The position numbers and the translations under genes were made by a program. A stretch of 64,000 nucleotides of DNA from positions 1 to 64,000 of the forward strand of contig CATQHF010000005.1 in the NCBI GenBank assembly GCA_958295865.1, read 5' to 3'. This document shows, one piece after another, positions 25,137-33,823 of this stretch (position 1 is its first letter; every line of letters begins with the position of its first letter). The notes below the pieces were generated by a model. The model searched no databases and was not told the origin of the DNA. It saw only the letters and a program-made list of their open reading frames with translations. The DNA comes from an uncultured Dehalococcoidia bacterium (GTDB taxonomy: Bacteria; Chloroflexota; Dehalococcoidia; Lucifugimonadales; JADFKI01).

Positions 25137-26843
25137 CTAGAAAGCGTCTTCTTCTTGGGCTATTTGGTCGAAGTCGGCGTGGGTGTATGTGCCTAGGCTG
25201 CGGAAGTTTAGTTCGGTGTAGTTTTTGATCCAGCGCAGGGAGACTTTGTATGCCTTGTTGTAGCGCTCGGCTTGCTCGTGGTAGGCGGCGTGGGCGGCTT
25301 CATCGTCCGGGGGGACGGCAGCCTTGCGGCACTCGAGGATGTCTGCCAGTTCGTCCTGCATCAGCCGCTTTGCGAGGGCGAGGTCGTGCGCCTGCTCGGT
25401 GTCCTCGGCGATTGCGCCGTGTCTGATGCGCTGAGCCATCTGCGCTACTGATATGCGCCCGGTGGCGAGGTCTTCCATCAGCGCGGGATGCACGCCGGGC
25501 TTGCCTTCCAGGCTGTCGATGCCCTTTGCGCCGCGCCCCGTCAGCCAGCCTTCGACATACTCGATAATCATCCGCGCGTTGCGCCGCGTGCCCTCGGTGG
25601 TGATTGGACCTTCCGGGCGTGTGATTTTCACCGGGTAGTTGTCGGGGTCGTCCATGCCTTCCGACGGCTGCCAGTCGTCGGTGATGCGCTCCTTGAAGGG
25701 GTCGCTCGCCGTCTTCATGTGGAATATGTGGGCAACCCAGCCGCGCAGGAAGCCCTGCTCAGCTTCCCATACCTTATCGGCGCGGATGGATGCCGCCGCC
25801 ACATCATTCACCTCTTCGTCGCGGCTGGGCAATGCCGTCGCCATGCCGCCGATGGGCACCGCGCCGCGCTTCAGGCATACCGCCACCAGTCGGCGGAAGA
25901 TGTTCGCCATGAAGTCGGTGGTCTTGATGTCAACGCCGAACCTGTCGGGCCAGACTAGGCTGGGGTCGTTCATGATGTACTCCAAGATGCTCGCCTTCAG
26001 ATCCCAGCGCGCGGCGTTCAGTCCCGCGGCATACGGTCCCATGGCGTGGAGCAGGTCTTCCATGATATAGACGGCGGGCAGCGATTCCACCAAGAAGATG
26101 GCGCGTATCACGGCGTCGTCCGGGTAGCCAAGCCGCTCGCGGCTGAAGTCGAAGAAATCGCGGTAGAGGGTCGCTTCCTCGACGACCTCGACCTTCGGCA
26201 GGTAGAAGTACAGCCCCTGCCCGCGCTCTGCCTGCGCCTTGCCGCCGTAAGCGAATGTGAGCGCCATGCTCAAGATGGTGGCGGGGATAGGCTTGCCGTC
26301 CACCGTGAAGTCTGCCTCGTCTAGGTGCAGTCCACGCTCGCGGTGCATGAAGAAGGGGGTGTCGCCGTCCGCGATGGTGTAGGTGCGGTTGCGCGCGGGG
26401 TTGTGGAAGGACAGCGTGCGCTGCGTGATGCCGAGCCGATTGCGAGCGGCGCTCAGTGTGTCTATCAGGCGATGCCCGCCGGAGTCCTCGTCGTCGTCGA
26501 GGTATCCGACTGCGCGTTCGCCCTCAGGTCCCGGATTGACGGCGTTGATTGCCATGTTTGTGATGGACACGGGCCCCGAAATCTCGATGCCCGGCTGCCG
26601 CAGGTCGCCGGGAACTTCCGGCACCTGCCAATCGCCGCCTGCATCGGAGTCGGGCAGGAAGTTGGGCATTATGCCGTCATCGAGCGCCTTACGCAATAGC
26701 GCTTCTCGCCTGTCTCGCACATCCTGCACTCGGCTTGCGAACTTGTCGCAAGCCTCGACCACATAATCGAGGAACTCCGGTGTTAGCAACTCGTCAGCGC
26801 CCTCGACTGCGAGGTAGCTGACTCTGCTTTGTGTATCTGACAT
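25137..26843 (-). CDS. aceB: malate synthase (A-like)
   Basis: A 568-residue malate synthase, which condenses glyoxylate with acetyl-CoA. Conserved regions include PFFMHRERGLHLDEADFTVD, GQGLYFYLPKVEVVEEATLY (the family's LPK-x-E block), IRAIFLVESLPAVYIMEDLL with the Mg2+ Glu, GLNAARWDLKASILEYIM and GAVPIGGMATALPSRDEEVN. The usual C-terminal catalytic Asp would be in the SLEGKPGVHPALMEDLATGR region, which I can follow only loosely. It is slightly longer than E. coli AceB. It has GAGGAG before the ATG and lies 42 bp after malic enzyme. No isocitrate lyase is in the window, so glyoxylate may come from another source. Confidence 0.88.
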   Translation of the reverse strand: MSDTQSRVSYLAVEGADELLTPEFLDYVVEACDKFASRVQDVRDRREALLRKALDDGIMPNFLPDSDAGGDWQVPEVPGDLRQPGIEISGPVSITNMAINAVNPGPEGERAVGYLDDDEDSGGHRLIDTLSAARNRLGITQRTLSFHNPARNRTYTIADGDTPFFMHRERGLHLDEADFTVDGKPIPATILSMALTFAYGGKAQAERGQGLYFYLPKVEVVEEATLYRDFFDFSRERLGYPDDAVIRAIFLVESLPAVYIMEDLLHAMGPYAAGLNAARWDLKASILEYIMNDPSLVWPDRFGVDIKTTDFMANIFRRLVAVCLKRGAVPIGGMATALPSRDEEVNDVAAASIRADKVWEAEQGFLRGWVAHIFHMKTASDPFKERITDDWQPSEGMDDPDNYPVKITRPEGPITTEGTRRNARMIIEYVEGWLTGRGAKGIDSLEGKPGVHPALMEDLATGRISVAQMAQRIRHGAIAEDTEQAHDLALAKRLMQDELADILECRKAAVPPDDEAAHAAYHEQAERYNKAYKVSLRWIKNYTELNFRSLGTYTHADFDQIAQEEDAF

Positions 26844-26885
26844 TGGTTTCTCCTCTGACGGACAAGTGTTGTTTGCTTATAGTCG

Positions 26886-28046
26886 TTATCTTGAAGCGTC
26901 GTCCTGCTGCCATGCGTCGCCGACGGCTTTGGCGACAGCGGGGACGACTTCGGTATTGAGCGCGTAGGGGATAATCTCGTCGGGCGTCGGCTCAGGCACG
27001 AGGTCTGATATAGCGAAGCCGGCGGCGACTTTCATTTGGGTTGTGATGCGTTCGGCGCGCACATCGAGAGCGCCGCGCAGGATGCCCGGGAAGGCGAGCA
27101 CATTGTTTATCTGGTTGGGGAGGTCGCTTCTGCCGGTGCCGACGACTGCCGCCCCGCCCCGCAACGCCTCTTCCGGCATAATCTCAGGGTCGGGGTTTGC
27201 CATTGCCAGCACGATGGCGTTATCGCGCATCGTGCTGATGTCGTCCGCGGTCAGCAGGTTTGCGATGGACAAGCCAATGAACACATCCGCGCCCTTGATA
27301 GCGTCGCGGATGTCGCCCTTTGCGCCATCTTGGTTTGTCGTTTCCGCTATCTCCTGCTTGATGGGCGTTAGGTTGTCGCGCCCCTTGTAGATTATGCCGC
27401 GCGTGTCAACCATAATGATGTCCTCAACGCCCATCACTTGGAGGATTTTGCAGCAGGCGATTCCGCTCGCGCCCGCGCCACTGAAGACGACCTTGACATC
27501 GGAGAACTCCTTGTTGACCACGCGCAGGGCGTTGACCATTGCGGCGAGGACGACGACCGCCGTGCCGTGCTGGTCGTCGTGGAAGACGGGGATGCCCAGG
27601 TCTTGCAGCGCCTCTTCCACCTCAAAGCACTTGGGCGCGGCGATGTCCTCTAGGTTTATTCCGCCGAAAGTCGGGGCTATGGCGCGCACGATGGCGATGA
27701 TTTCGTCGGCTTCGTGCGCGTCGATGCAGATTGGCAGCGCGTCTATGTCTGCCAGCTCCTTGAACAGCAGCGCCTTGCCCTCCATGACGGGCATAGAGCC
27801 TTCCGCTCCGATGTTGCCTAGTCCCAGCACCGCGGAGCCGTCGCTTACGACGGCGACCATGTTGCCCTTGCAGGTGAGTTCATAGACCTTGCTGCGGTCA
27901 CGCGCTATCTCTCTGCATACCGCCGCGACTCCGGGGGTGTATGCCGTTGACATATCGTCGATGGTCTTGAGTTCGACCTTGGAGTGAACGCCTAGCTTCC
28001 CTCGATTTCTGGCGTGAAGCTCAAGTGCCATTTCGTCGTAGTTCAT
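26886..28046 (-). CDS. NAD(P)-dependent malic enzyme
   Basis: A 386-residue bacterial-type malic enzyme (malate to pyruvate plus CO2). The N-terminal domain has YTPGVAAVCREIARDRSKVY with the catalytic Tyr, VSDGSAVLGLGNIGAEGSMP and PVMEGKALLFKELADIDALP (catalytic Lys). The metal site is GGINLEDIAAPKCFEVEEAL and the nucleotide domain DVKVVFSGAGASGIACCKIL. It has no phosphotransacetylase extension, so it is the short form. A GAGGAG precedes the ATG. First gene of the malic enzyme-malate synthase-methyltransferase run; the pair of enzymes would convert glyoxylate plus acetyl-CoA into pyruvate. Confidence 0.92.
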   Translation of the reverse strand: MNYDEMALELHARNRGKLGVHSKVELKTIDDMSTAYTPGVAAVCREIARDRSKVYELTCKGNMVAVVSDGSAVLGLGNIGAEGSMPVMEGKALLFKELADIDALPICIDAHEADEIIAIVRAIAPTFGGINLEDIAAPKCFEVEEALQDLGIPVFHDDQHGTAVVVLAAMVNALRVVNKEFSDVKVVFSGAGASGIACCKILQVMGVEDIIMVDTRGIIYKGRDNLTPIKQEIAETTNQDGAKGDIRDAIKGADVFIGLSIANLLTADDISTMRDNAIVLAMANPDPEIMPEEALRGGAAVVGTGRSDLPNQINNVLAFPGILRGALDVRAERITTQMKVAAGFAISDLVPEPTPDEIIPYALNTEVVPAVAKAVGDAWQQDDASR

Positions 28047-28388
28047 GCATGCACTCCTCTGCCGTCGTGTGCGGTTTTAGGGCCGGGTAGGGTATATGGG
28101 GCGGATGCCGCCGAATCAAGGGGATGCGCTTGCATCGGGTTAAGTGTATTCCGCGTGCTTGATGTTAGTCAAATACGGGGGGCTGAGCGATGTCATCCAG
28201 TCCAGTACCTGCGCTTCGCTTGGAATATCTTGTTCGCTCATAGCCTTTCTGTATCCAGGAGAAAATTGCATAAGCAGAATAACAATGGTCGAGCATCGCC
28301 GATTTCTGGATTCCCGCTTTCGCGGGAATGACGGGTGAGCGAGCGGGAACGGCTTATATCCGTCCTGCATATCCCGTTGGTTCTACGC
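28047..28388. repeat. 342-bp gap with hairpin repeat
   Basis: No gene. At 28309-28352 is the core GGATTCCCGCTTTCGCGGGA followed by ATGACGGGTGAGCGAGCGGG, the same unit as at 3252-3313. It resembles the inside of the MITE elements, but I cannot find the matching ends. The remaining 250 bp contain the malic enzyme promoter region and nothing else I can name. Confidence 0.5.
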
Positions 28389-28877
28389 CTACATGGACAG
28401 CCCGTCGATGAATTGCGCGCCGGGTATCTTGCCGATGTCCTCGGGGGCTATCTTTATCTTTGAAGAGCGGCTGCCGGAGCCGAGTATGACATACTCTTGC
28501 GCCAGCAGTTTCTCGTCGGCGTACACCGGCAAGTCCTCCGGCAGGGCGAATGCGGTTACGCCGCCAATCATCATGCCGGTGAGTTCCATCGTCTCTTCGG
28601 CGGAGGCGAACGATGCGCGCGACACGCCCATCAGCCGCTTAACCGTCTTGTTCACATCGAGGCGCGCCGAACCCTGCACGATGCAGGCGCAATACTTCTT
28701 CGCGCCGCGCTTGGATGCCACGATGATGGTGTTGCCGCTGCCTTCGAGCGTGTAGCCGTACTTTTCGCAGAACTCCGCCGTGTCCGCGAAATCAGGGTCG
28801 ATGCGAATGAGTTCGTGCGGGATGCTAAGCCCGTTCAGCGTAGAAACTACCTGTGCTTCAATGTCTGCCGATGCCAT
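28389..28877 (-). CDS. YbaK/EbsC-family aminoacyl-tRNA deacylase
   Basis: A 162-residue protein of the YbaK/ProX editing fold, which removes wrong amino acids (for example Cys or Ala) from tRNAPro. It shows GSGNTIIVASKRGAKKYCAC, the conserved Lys in ARLDVNKTVKRLMGVSRASF, GMMIGGVTAFALPEDLPVYA (the GGVxP-like region) and VILGSGSRSSKIKIAPEDI near the end. The length and order are standard. Single gene between the repeat-bearing gap and the divergent MFS gene. Confidence 0.85.
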   Translation of the reverse strand: MASADIEAQVVSTLNGLSIPHELIRIDPDFADTAEFCEKYGYTLEGSGNTIIVASKRGAKKYCACIVQGSARLDVNKTVKRLMGVSRASFASAEETMELTGMMIGGVTAFALPEDLPVYADEKLLAQEYVILGSGSRSSKIKIAPEDIGKIPGAQFIDGLSM

Positions 28878-29103
28878 AATTGCGCCATACCTCCGTAAGA
28901 TTGCGCCAATAATATAGCGTCAACCTTCGCCAAGCGCAACGGCAAGGCTATATCTTGCCTATCCATGTTAGCCCTCGTTCCGTCCATCAATGTTAGAATA
29001 TGCGGCGTGTAGTTTTCGTCAAGTTCCTGTACGCGAGTGAGTTCTCATCCTGCAAGAAATTCTCGGTTGGCATCCCCGCCCGCGCTTCTACTATGGCTGG
29101 CTT

Positions 29104-30333
29104 GTGCTTGGAACGGCGGCGCTGGGCGCGTTCATCGCCACCGGCGTCGCTCAGACGGTGCTGGGCGGCGTGCAGGACTTGATAGCCAGAGATATGGGCT
29201 GGGAGCGCACGACGATTGCGTTCGCCGCGACAGCGGCAACATGGACATCCGGGCTGACTATGCCCTTCGTAGGCAAGCTCGTCGACCGCTATGGCCCGCG
29301 CTACATGATGCTTGCTGCTGCGCTGGCGGTCAGCGCCTGCTTCTTCGCGCTCGGCGGCGTCAATTCGGTGTGGCAGTTCTGTCTGGCGTACATCATCGCG
29401 CGGTCATTCGCGGGGCCGAATTTGCAGAATGTGGTGCCGCGCACGGTCGCCGTGAACTTTTTTCGGCGCAAGCGCAACTTGGCGCTCGGCATCACCGCGC
29501 TCAACCGCATCGGCGGCGAGTCGCTGAATCTGCTGATAATCACGCTGGTCGCAGGCGCGCTGAGTTGGCAAGCGGCATATCGCACACTGGGCATCATCGC
29601 GCTGCCGCTCTCCATTCCGCTGTTCGTGATAATGCGTAAGCGCCCGGAGGACATCGGGCTGCTCCCGGACGGCGATTCGGTGGCACATGCTCCAAGAGCG
29701 AATACCGGCGCGGCGTCTATGCCCGCGCGCGAGTTCGATTGGCGGCTGCGCGAAGTGATATTCGTGCCGTCGTTCTGGTATATCGTATGGGCTGAGTTTC
29801 TCGCGGTGTCGACGACGGCGGCGGTAACATTCCAGCTTGTGCCCTTCCTGACCGATAGCGGCATGGCGCACTCGCTCGCTGCTGGCGCGCTCATGCTCAG
29901 CGTACTGCTGGGGGGCATGTCCGTGCCGCTATGGGGGCATCTGTCCGACAGATTTACCATCAGGCGGCTGACAATCGCCGTGCTGCTGGCGACGAGCGTT
30001 CCTACGCTGCTGTTTGTGTTCGTGGACGCCGGGAGCGTGGGCTTTTATGTGTCGGTAGCATGGGGCATAGCGTCGGGCGGCATTCCGGTGGTGGGCAGCA
30101 TGATGATTGGGGAGTACTTTGGGCGCAGGTCATTCGGCGCGCTAACAGGGCTGACGGGGCCATTCCGCACCGCCGCCATGGGACTTGGGCCCACGCTGGG
30201 CGCGCTGCTGGTCAACATCACGGGCGACTACACCGCCATGTTCGTGGTCGCGGTGGTATCGTATATCGCCGCGGCGCTGCTGAATTACGGCGTGCGCCAG
30301 CCAAAGCTGCCGTCGAGGGTTGCCGCCGACTGA
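29104..30333 (+). CDS. MFS transporter (MFS_1, monocarboxylate-like)
   Basis: At least 409 residues with about twelve membrane segments; FVGKLVDRYGPRYMMLAAAL is the loop-2/3 MFS motif and ENF-type loops follow. Upstream of the GTG at 29104 the same frame continues as HPRPRFYYGWLVLG, where FYYGW is the usual beginning of this family's first segment, back to a TGA at 29038-29040. No ATG, GTG or TTG lies between that stop and 29104, so the true start is probably a CTG or ATT near 29050, or the 5' end carries a small mutation. The substrate, probably a carboxylate, is unknown. Ends 8 bp from the convergent CinA-like gene. Confidence 0.78.
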   Translation: MLGTAALGAFIATGVAQTVLGGVQDLIARDMGWERTTIAFAATAATWTSGLTMPFVGKLVDRYGPRYMMLAAALAVSACFFALGGVNSVWQFCLAYIIARSFAGPNLQNVVPRTVAVNFFRRKRNLALGITALNRIGGESLNLLIITLVAGALSWQAAYRTLGIIALPLSIPLFVIMRKRPEDIGLLPDGDSVAHAPRANTGAASMPAREFDWRLREVIFVPSFWYIVWAEFLAVSTTAAVTFQLVPFLTDSGMAHSLAAGALMLSVLLGGMSVPLWGHLSDRFTIRRLTIAVLLATSVPTLLFVFVDAGSVGFYVSVAWGIASGGIPVVGSMMIGEYFGRRSFGALTGLTGPFRTAAMGLGPTLGALLVNITGDYTAMFVVAVVSYIAAALLNYGVRQPKLPSRVAAD

Positions 30334-30341
30334 GGCGGGAA

Positions 30342-30830
30342 TCAGCCGGCTTCGCGCAGGCACTGCTCCATAAGATCGAAAGCCGCCTTTGCGAATGCCC
30401 ACATGTTGGCTTCACGGTCGGCGCTGCGCGTCTCGATGGTGATGGCGCGCTCTATCGGGCCGGATACGGCGATGCACGCATGCCCGGCATCGTCTCCGTA
30501 GCGATTGCCGGTTGGGCCGCTCGCTCCGGTTTCGCTCAGCGCCCATGTCGTGCCGAGTATCTCGCGCAGTGTGCGGGCGTTCAGGGCGGCGTAGTATTCC
30601 GTGCTGGCGCGCTGCCCTTCCATCGCCTCGTCGGGAACGCGCAGCAAGCCCGCCTGCCCGACGCGGGTGTAGATTATCGCGCCGCCGAGGTAGTATGCAG
30701 ACGCGCCGGGCACCGCCACGAGCGCCGCCGACAACAGCCCGCCGCACGATGACTCCGACACGCTTATCGTTTGTCCGTTTTGCTTGAGAAGCTCACCGAC
30801 GGTCGCCGCGAGTGTGCCTAGTTCTGACAT
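30342..30830 (-). CDS. CinA C-terminal family (nicotinamide-nucleotide amidase-like) protein
   Basis: A 162-residue stand-alone CinA_C domain. The first motif is QTISVSESSCGGLLSAALVA (standard form T-x-AES-C-TGG) and the second WALSETGASGPTGNRYGD (standard G-x-AGPGG). Known members hydrolyse NMN to NaMN in the pyridine nucleotide salvage cycle. The first motif differs at SESSC, so activity is likely but not certain. ATG at 30830 is chosen because GGAGG lies 5 bp upstream; 18 more codons are open but not conserved. Confidence 0.82.
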   Translation of the reverse strand: MSELGTLAATVGELLKQNGQTISVSESSCGGLLSAALVAVPGASAYYLGGAIIYTRVGQAGLLRVPDEAMEGQRASTEYYAALNARTLREILGTTWALSETGASGPTGNRYGDDAGHACIAVSGPIERAITIETRSADREANMWAFAKAAFDLMEQCLREAG

Positions 30831-30901
30831 GGTAGCCTCCGTATGTTTGCATCGAGCCTTGTTTTTGTATTGGGTAGCCGACATTAGCCAACTACCAAAT
30901 A

Positions 30902-31900
30902 CTATACTAGGTGCAGGCGCTCGCGTACTTGTGGGTTGACTAGGTTGCGGGGCATCTTGCCGTCCAGCACGGCGGCGACTTCCTCGCCGTAGCGTCCGGT
31001 GCGTAGTTGGAGCGACAAGACCGAAGTATGGCCGGAGTGCGGCGACAGCACGACGTTGTCCATAGCCAGCAGCGGGTTATCGCTTGCGGGCGGTTCCTTT
31101 TCGAGCACATCCAGACCCGCGCCCGCAATCCATCCCTCTTGCAGAGCCTTGATGAGCGCGGCTTCATCTACGACGGGACCGCGCGAGGTGTTGATGAGAT
31201 AGGCGTTGGGCTTCATCAGGCGCAGCGCGTTTTCGCTGATGATGTGCCGCGTTTCGTCGGTAAGCGGCGTGTGAACCGATATGTAATCCGATTGCGACAT
31301 CAGCCCGTCGAACGATACCGATGTTACGCCGCGTTCCTCGAACGCCTCGTCGGAAATATAGGGGTCGTGCGCGATTACATTCAGTTCGAAGCCCTTGGCG
31401 CGCTGCGCCATTGCGCTGCCAATGCGCCCAAGCCCCAGGATGCCGATTGTTTCGCCGTGCAGCGCGCCGACGGCGTAGGGCGGGCGCGGCGTCCATGTGT
31501 TCGAGCGTATGTCGCTGTGCAGGTTCACTACGCGGCGGTTCAACGCCAGCAACAGTGACATCGCTTGATTGGCGACCTCGCGCGTCCACAGGTCCGGGAT
31601 GTTGACGACTGCTATGCCCTGCTCGGTGGCAGCCTCCACATCGATCACATCGTATCCGACGCCCGTTCGCAGCACGACCTTGCACTGCGTCAGCGATTCC
31701 AGTACGCGCCGCGTCATCGGCGTCTCCGAGGTGATGATGCCGTCGGCGTCCCGCACATGCGCGATGATTTCGTCCTCATCGTGCATCGACTCCACGAGTT
31801 CAAGGCTTGCGCCGACTTCTTCCAGCGCGGCGCGCGTGTCGCTCAAGTCCTCGCTCTGCCAGCGTCCTATGTAATAGACGGTGAATCTCTGTTCGCTCAT
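30902..31900 (-). CDS. D-2-hydroxyacid dehydrogenase, C-terminal dehydrogenase/phosphoglycerate type
   Basis: A 332-residue NAD-dependent dehydrogenase. It shows LRTGVGYDVIDVEAATEQGI (substrate domain), GETIGILGLGRIGSAMAQRA (Rossmann), LINTSRGPVVDEAALIKALQ with Arg, GLDVLEKEPPASDNPLL with Glu and VVLSPHSGHTSVLS with the catalytic His. It resembles C-terminal-binding-protein-like and phosphoglycerate dehydrogenase-like members. Second such enzyme in the window and clearly distinct from the one at 20248. GAGAGGG precedes the ATG. Confidence 0.87.
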   Translation of the reverse strand: MSEQRFTVYYIGRWQSEDLSDTRAALEEVGASLELVESMHDEDEIIAHVRDADGIITSETPMTRRVLESLTQCKVVLRTGVGYDVIDVEAATEQGIAVVNIPDLWTREVANQAMSLLLALNRRVVNLHSDIRSNTWTPRPPYAVGALHGETIGILGLGRIGSAMAQRAKGFELNVIAHDPYISDEAFEERGVTSVSFDGLMSQSDYISVHTPLTDETRHIISENALRLMKPNAYLINTSRGPVVDEAALIKALQEGWIAGAGLDVLEKEPPASDNPLLAMDNVVLSPHSGHTSVLSLQLRTGRYGEEVAAVLDGKMPRNLVNPQVRERLHLV

Positions 31901-32133
31901 ATATCCCTCTCTGTGAACTTGTCGGCGAAAATTGGATTATGCCTAGTATATCACGGCGGGCGGGATATGAATGAAAGTGCGGGCAGGACGCATTGCCGTT
32001 GTTCGGCGCGCGCGTATAGAATGTGGAAAAGGGATACGCGGCATGACACCGCAAATACAAGGCGGTCGTTCAGCGTCGATGAACATCGACGCTTGTGGGA
32101 ATCGGGCGCGCTTCACCCTGAGGATAGGATGAG

Positions 32134-32208
32134 TGGTGGCAACGGGTGGGTTCGAACCACCGACCTAACGCTTATGAAGCGTCCGCTCTGCCCCTGAGCT
32201 ACGTTGCC
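32134..32208 (-). tRNA. tRNA with CAT anticodon (elongator Met, or Ile2)
   Basis: Read on the reverse strand it folds into a full cloverleaf: acceptor GGCAACG/CGTTGCC with A73 and an encoded CCA, D stem GCTC/GAGC, anticodon stem GACGC/GCGTT around loop TTCATAA (anticodon CAT), and T stem GGTGG/CCACC around TTCGAAC. The anticodon stem lacks the three G-C pairs of the initiator and position 1-72 is paired, so it is not tRNA-fMet. Elongator Met is more likely than Ile2, but the two cannot be told apart with certainty by eye. Confidence 0.93.
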
Positions 32209-32281
32209 ATAGGTGCATGCTCAATGGACATTATACGGGAAATGCGACCGCAGTTAAAGTAATGCGGGCGAAAATAGTGGT

Positions 32282-32390
32282 GTTTCCGTTCAGATGATTT
32301 TGCTGCTATATCGCACTGGATTCCTGCTTTCGCAGGAATGGCGGGTGGGTGAGCAGGAATGACGAAAAGGTTTGCCACTTGAATGGAAAC
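32282..32390. mobile_element. MITE-2 copy, 109 bp, complete
   Basis: Bounded by GTTTCCGTTCAGATG (from 32282) and CACTTGAATGGAAAC (to 32390), an imperfect 15-bp terminal inverted repeat. Inside is the hairpin ATTCCTGCTTTCGCAGGAAT and a GGGTGAGCAGGAATGACG unit. Relatives lie at 2976-3055 (reversed) and 3214-3330. Non-coding. Confidence 0.65.
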
Positions 32391-32428
32391 GCTAAATCAG
32401 GCGCTGAGTGAATGCAGGTAATGAGTGA

Positions 32429-32824
32429 ATGAATGATGACACATGGATTGACCCGCTGGTAAAGCGCGCGGTCGCGGACGCGGTGATGGAGCGCGCGGCT
32501 ATCGAACTCAACAAGCTGCTTGTGGAGATTGCGGCGGTGCTGGAGCCGTTCCCCGATTTCATGGGCTTGACCTCCATTCAGGCGGTCGAGATCGAACCTA
32601 GCGGCGTGTCTAACCCTGAGAATGGCTGCGTGGTCGTCTGTCCTGACGGCGCGCTGCGGGAGCTGGTGCTGCGGATGATACCCGGGCCGTTCGATATGGG
32701 CGGCGTGGAGCAGACGGACGAGATGGCGGAGCTTGACTTGCCGCCCGGCGAGTATGTCGCCTACGCCCACGCTGCCGTGCACGAACTGCTCAGGCTGCTC
32801 GAACAGCAGCAAGCCACTGATTAG
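32429..32824 (+). CDS. unknown small acidic protein
   Basis: A 131-residue protein that I do not recognise. It is mostly helical, with a hydrophobic helix around residues 29-50 (LNKLLVEIAAVLEPFPDFMG), a central beta-like stretch ENGCVVVCPDGALRELVLRM and a C-terminal AHAAVHELLRLLEQQQA helix. No membrane segment. The stop codon TAG at 32822-32824 is formed by the first bases of a MITE-1 element, so the original reading frame may have been longer before insertion. Codon use looks native. Confidence 0.65.
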   Translation: MNDDTWIDPLVKRAVADAVMERAAIELNKLLVEIAAVLEPFPDFMGLTSIQAVEIEPSGVSNPENGCVVVCPDGALRELVLRMIPGPFDMGGVEQTDEMAELDLPPGEYVAYAHAAVHELLRLLEQQQATD

Positions 32825-32937
32825 GTTGTGTGGACTTAGGTCGTGTGGACATTTGCGCCATTTACGCCCTTGGATGCACCGGATTCCTGCGAAAGCAGGA
32901 ATGACGAGGTGAAAAGTCGAAATGTCGGCAGAACCTA
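32822..32937. mobile_element. MITE-1 copy, 116 bp, internally deleted
   Basis: Left end TAGGTTGTGTGG (from 32822), partly duplicated as TTAGGTCGTGTGGACATTTG, and right end CGAAATGTCGGCAGAACCTA (to 32937). The core is shorter than in the other copies and holds ATTCCTGCGAAAGCAGGAAT. Its left terminal TAG is the stop codon of the gene at 32429 and its right terminal CTA is the stop codon, on the other strand, of the gene ending at 32935. Confidence 0.75.
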
Positions 32938-33723
32938 GTCCTCTGCGCTGAATCTCTTGCGGCGCAGCAATCGGGCGGGCATGCGCTTGAATATGAACTC
33001 GCTCCATGTTGGCAATTGCGGCTTTTTCTCCAGCAGCACGCGCAGCATCTTGGAGGCGTCTCCGACGAGCGGCGAGCCGTGCCCGCCGCACAGGATGTCG
33101 AAGCGCATGTCGGCGAGGCGTTCGAGTGATTGCCGATACTGCGTCATGTCGCTGCCGGGGAAGGGCATGGAGCGGCTCACGCGCCCATGGTCGCTGAATA
33201 TGGTGTCGCCGCTGAATAGCAGTCCTTCGCGTTCCAGCAGGTAGCACACGCTGCCGGGTGTGTGTCCCGGCGTGTGGATGACTCGGAGGCCCCCGGCGAC
33301 AGGTATGACCTCGCTCTCTACAAGCAATCGATGGACGGGCGTGTGCCGCAGGAAGGGCAACGGCACGTTCGGGGGCTTGAACCTGCTCATGTAACTGATG
33401 CTGTACGCGCCGCCGCGATATGCCGCGTCCCGTCGGTGGGCGACGACCTGCGCGCCACTGCGCCGGCTGATGTTGCGCGCGCTGCCGGTATGGTCCGGGT
33501 GGTTGTGCGTCATCAGGATGCGGCTCAGTTCGTCGGGACGCCTGCCGATGCTTTCGATGTACTTGAAGACACGCTCCGCGCTCCAGGGCATGCCCGTATC
33601 CACCAGCGTCAGCTCTTCGTCCTCAATCAGGTATATGCGCGACACGCGGGTGCCGGGGACTGAGTGAATACCCGGGATGACTTCCAACCGCTCTACTCCG
33701 TTAGCCTGTCGAGTCAGCCTCAT
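32935..33723 (-). CDS. MBL-fold metallo-hydrolase
   Basis: A 262-residue metallo-beta-lactamase-fold protein. It shows the zinc motif LMTHNHPDHTGSARNI (HxHxDH variant HNHPDH), a His in LRVIHTPGHTPGSVCYLL, LLFSGDTIFSDHGR with the bridging Asp and LCGGHGSPLVGDA with the last His. Glyoxalase II, RNase Z and lactonase are family members; the arrangement HTPGHTPGS points to a small-molecule hydrolase of the glyoxalase II-like group. The final residues (KRFSAED) end on a stop codon supplied by a MITE-1 copy. Confidence 0.87.
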   Translation of the reverse strand: MRLTRQANGVERLEVIPGIHSVPGTRVSRIYLIEDEELTLVDTGMPWSAERVFKYIESIGRRPDELSRILMTHNHPDHTGSARNISRRSGAQVVAHRRDAAYRGGAYSISYMSRFKPPNVPLPFLRHTPVHRLLVESEVIPVAGGLRVIHTPGHTPGSVCYLLEREGLLFSGDTIFSDHGRVSRSMPFPGSDMTQYRQSLERLADMRFDILCGGHGSPLVGDASKMLRVLLEKKPQLPTWSEFIFKRMPARLLRRKRFSAED

Positions 33724-33823
33724 GTCCCTAGTTTAGCGCAAATGACGGTATCGCGTTCGTCTTGTGGCAGTGGCGGGGCAATTCAGCGTATAATGGGCGA
33801 AACTTTGAGGAGGCGCTGCATTC

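Noticed and set aside
29000-29106. TGA at 29038 as a third selenocysteine codon
   Set aside because: The text before it is not MFS-like, no hairpin of SECIS type follows, and the site is not a redox position.
32134-32208. tRNA as the attachment site of the island
   Set aside because: The island begins 5 kb away at about 37.2 kb and no duplicate of the tRNA 3' end was found at its edges.
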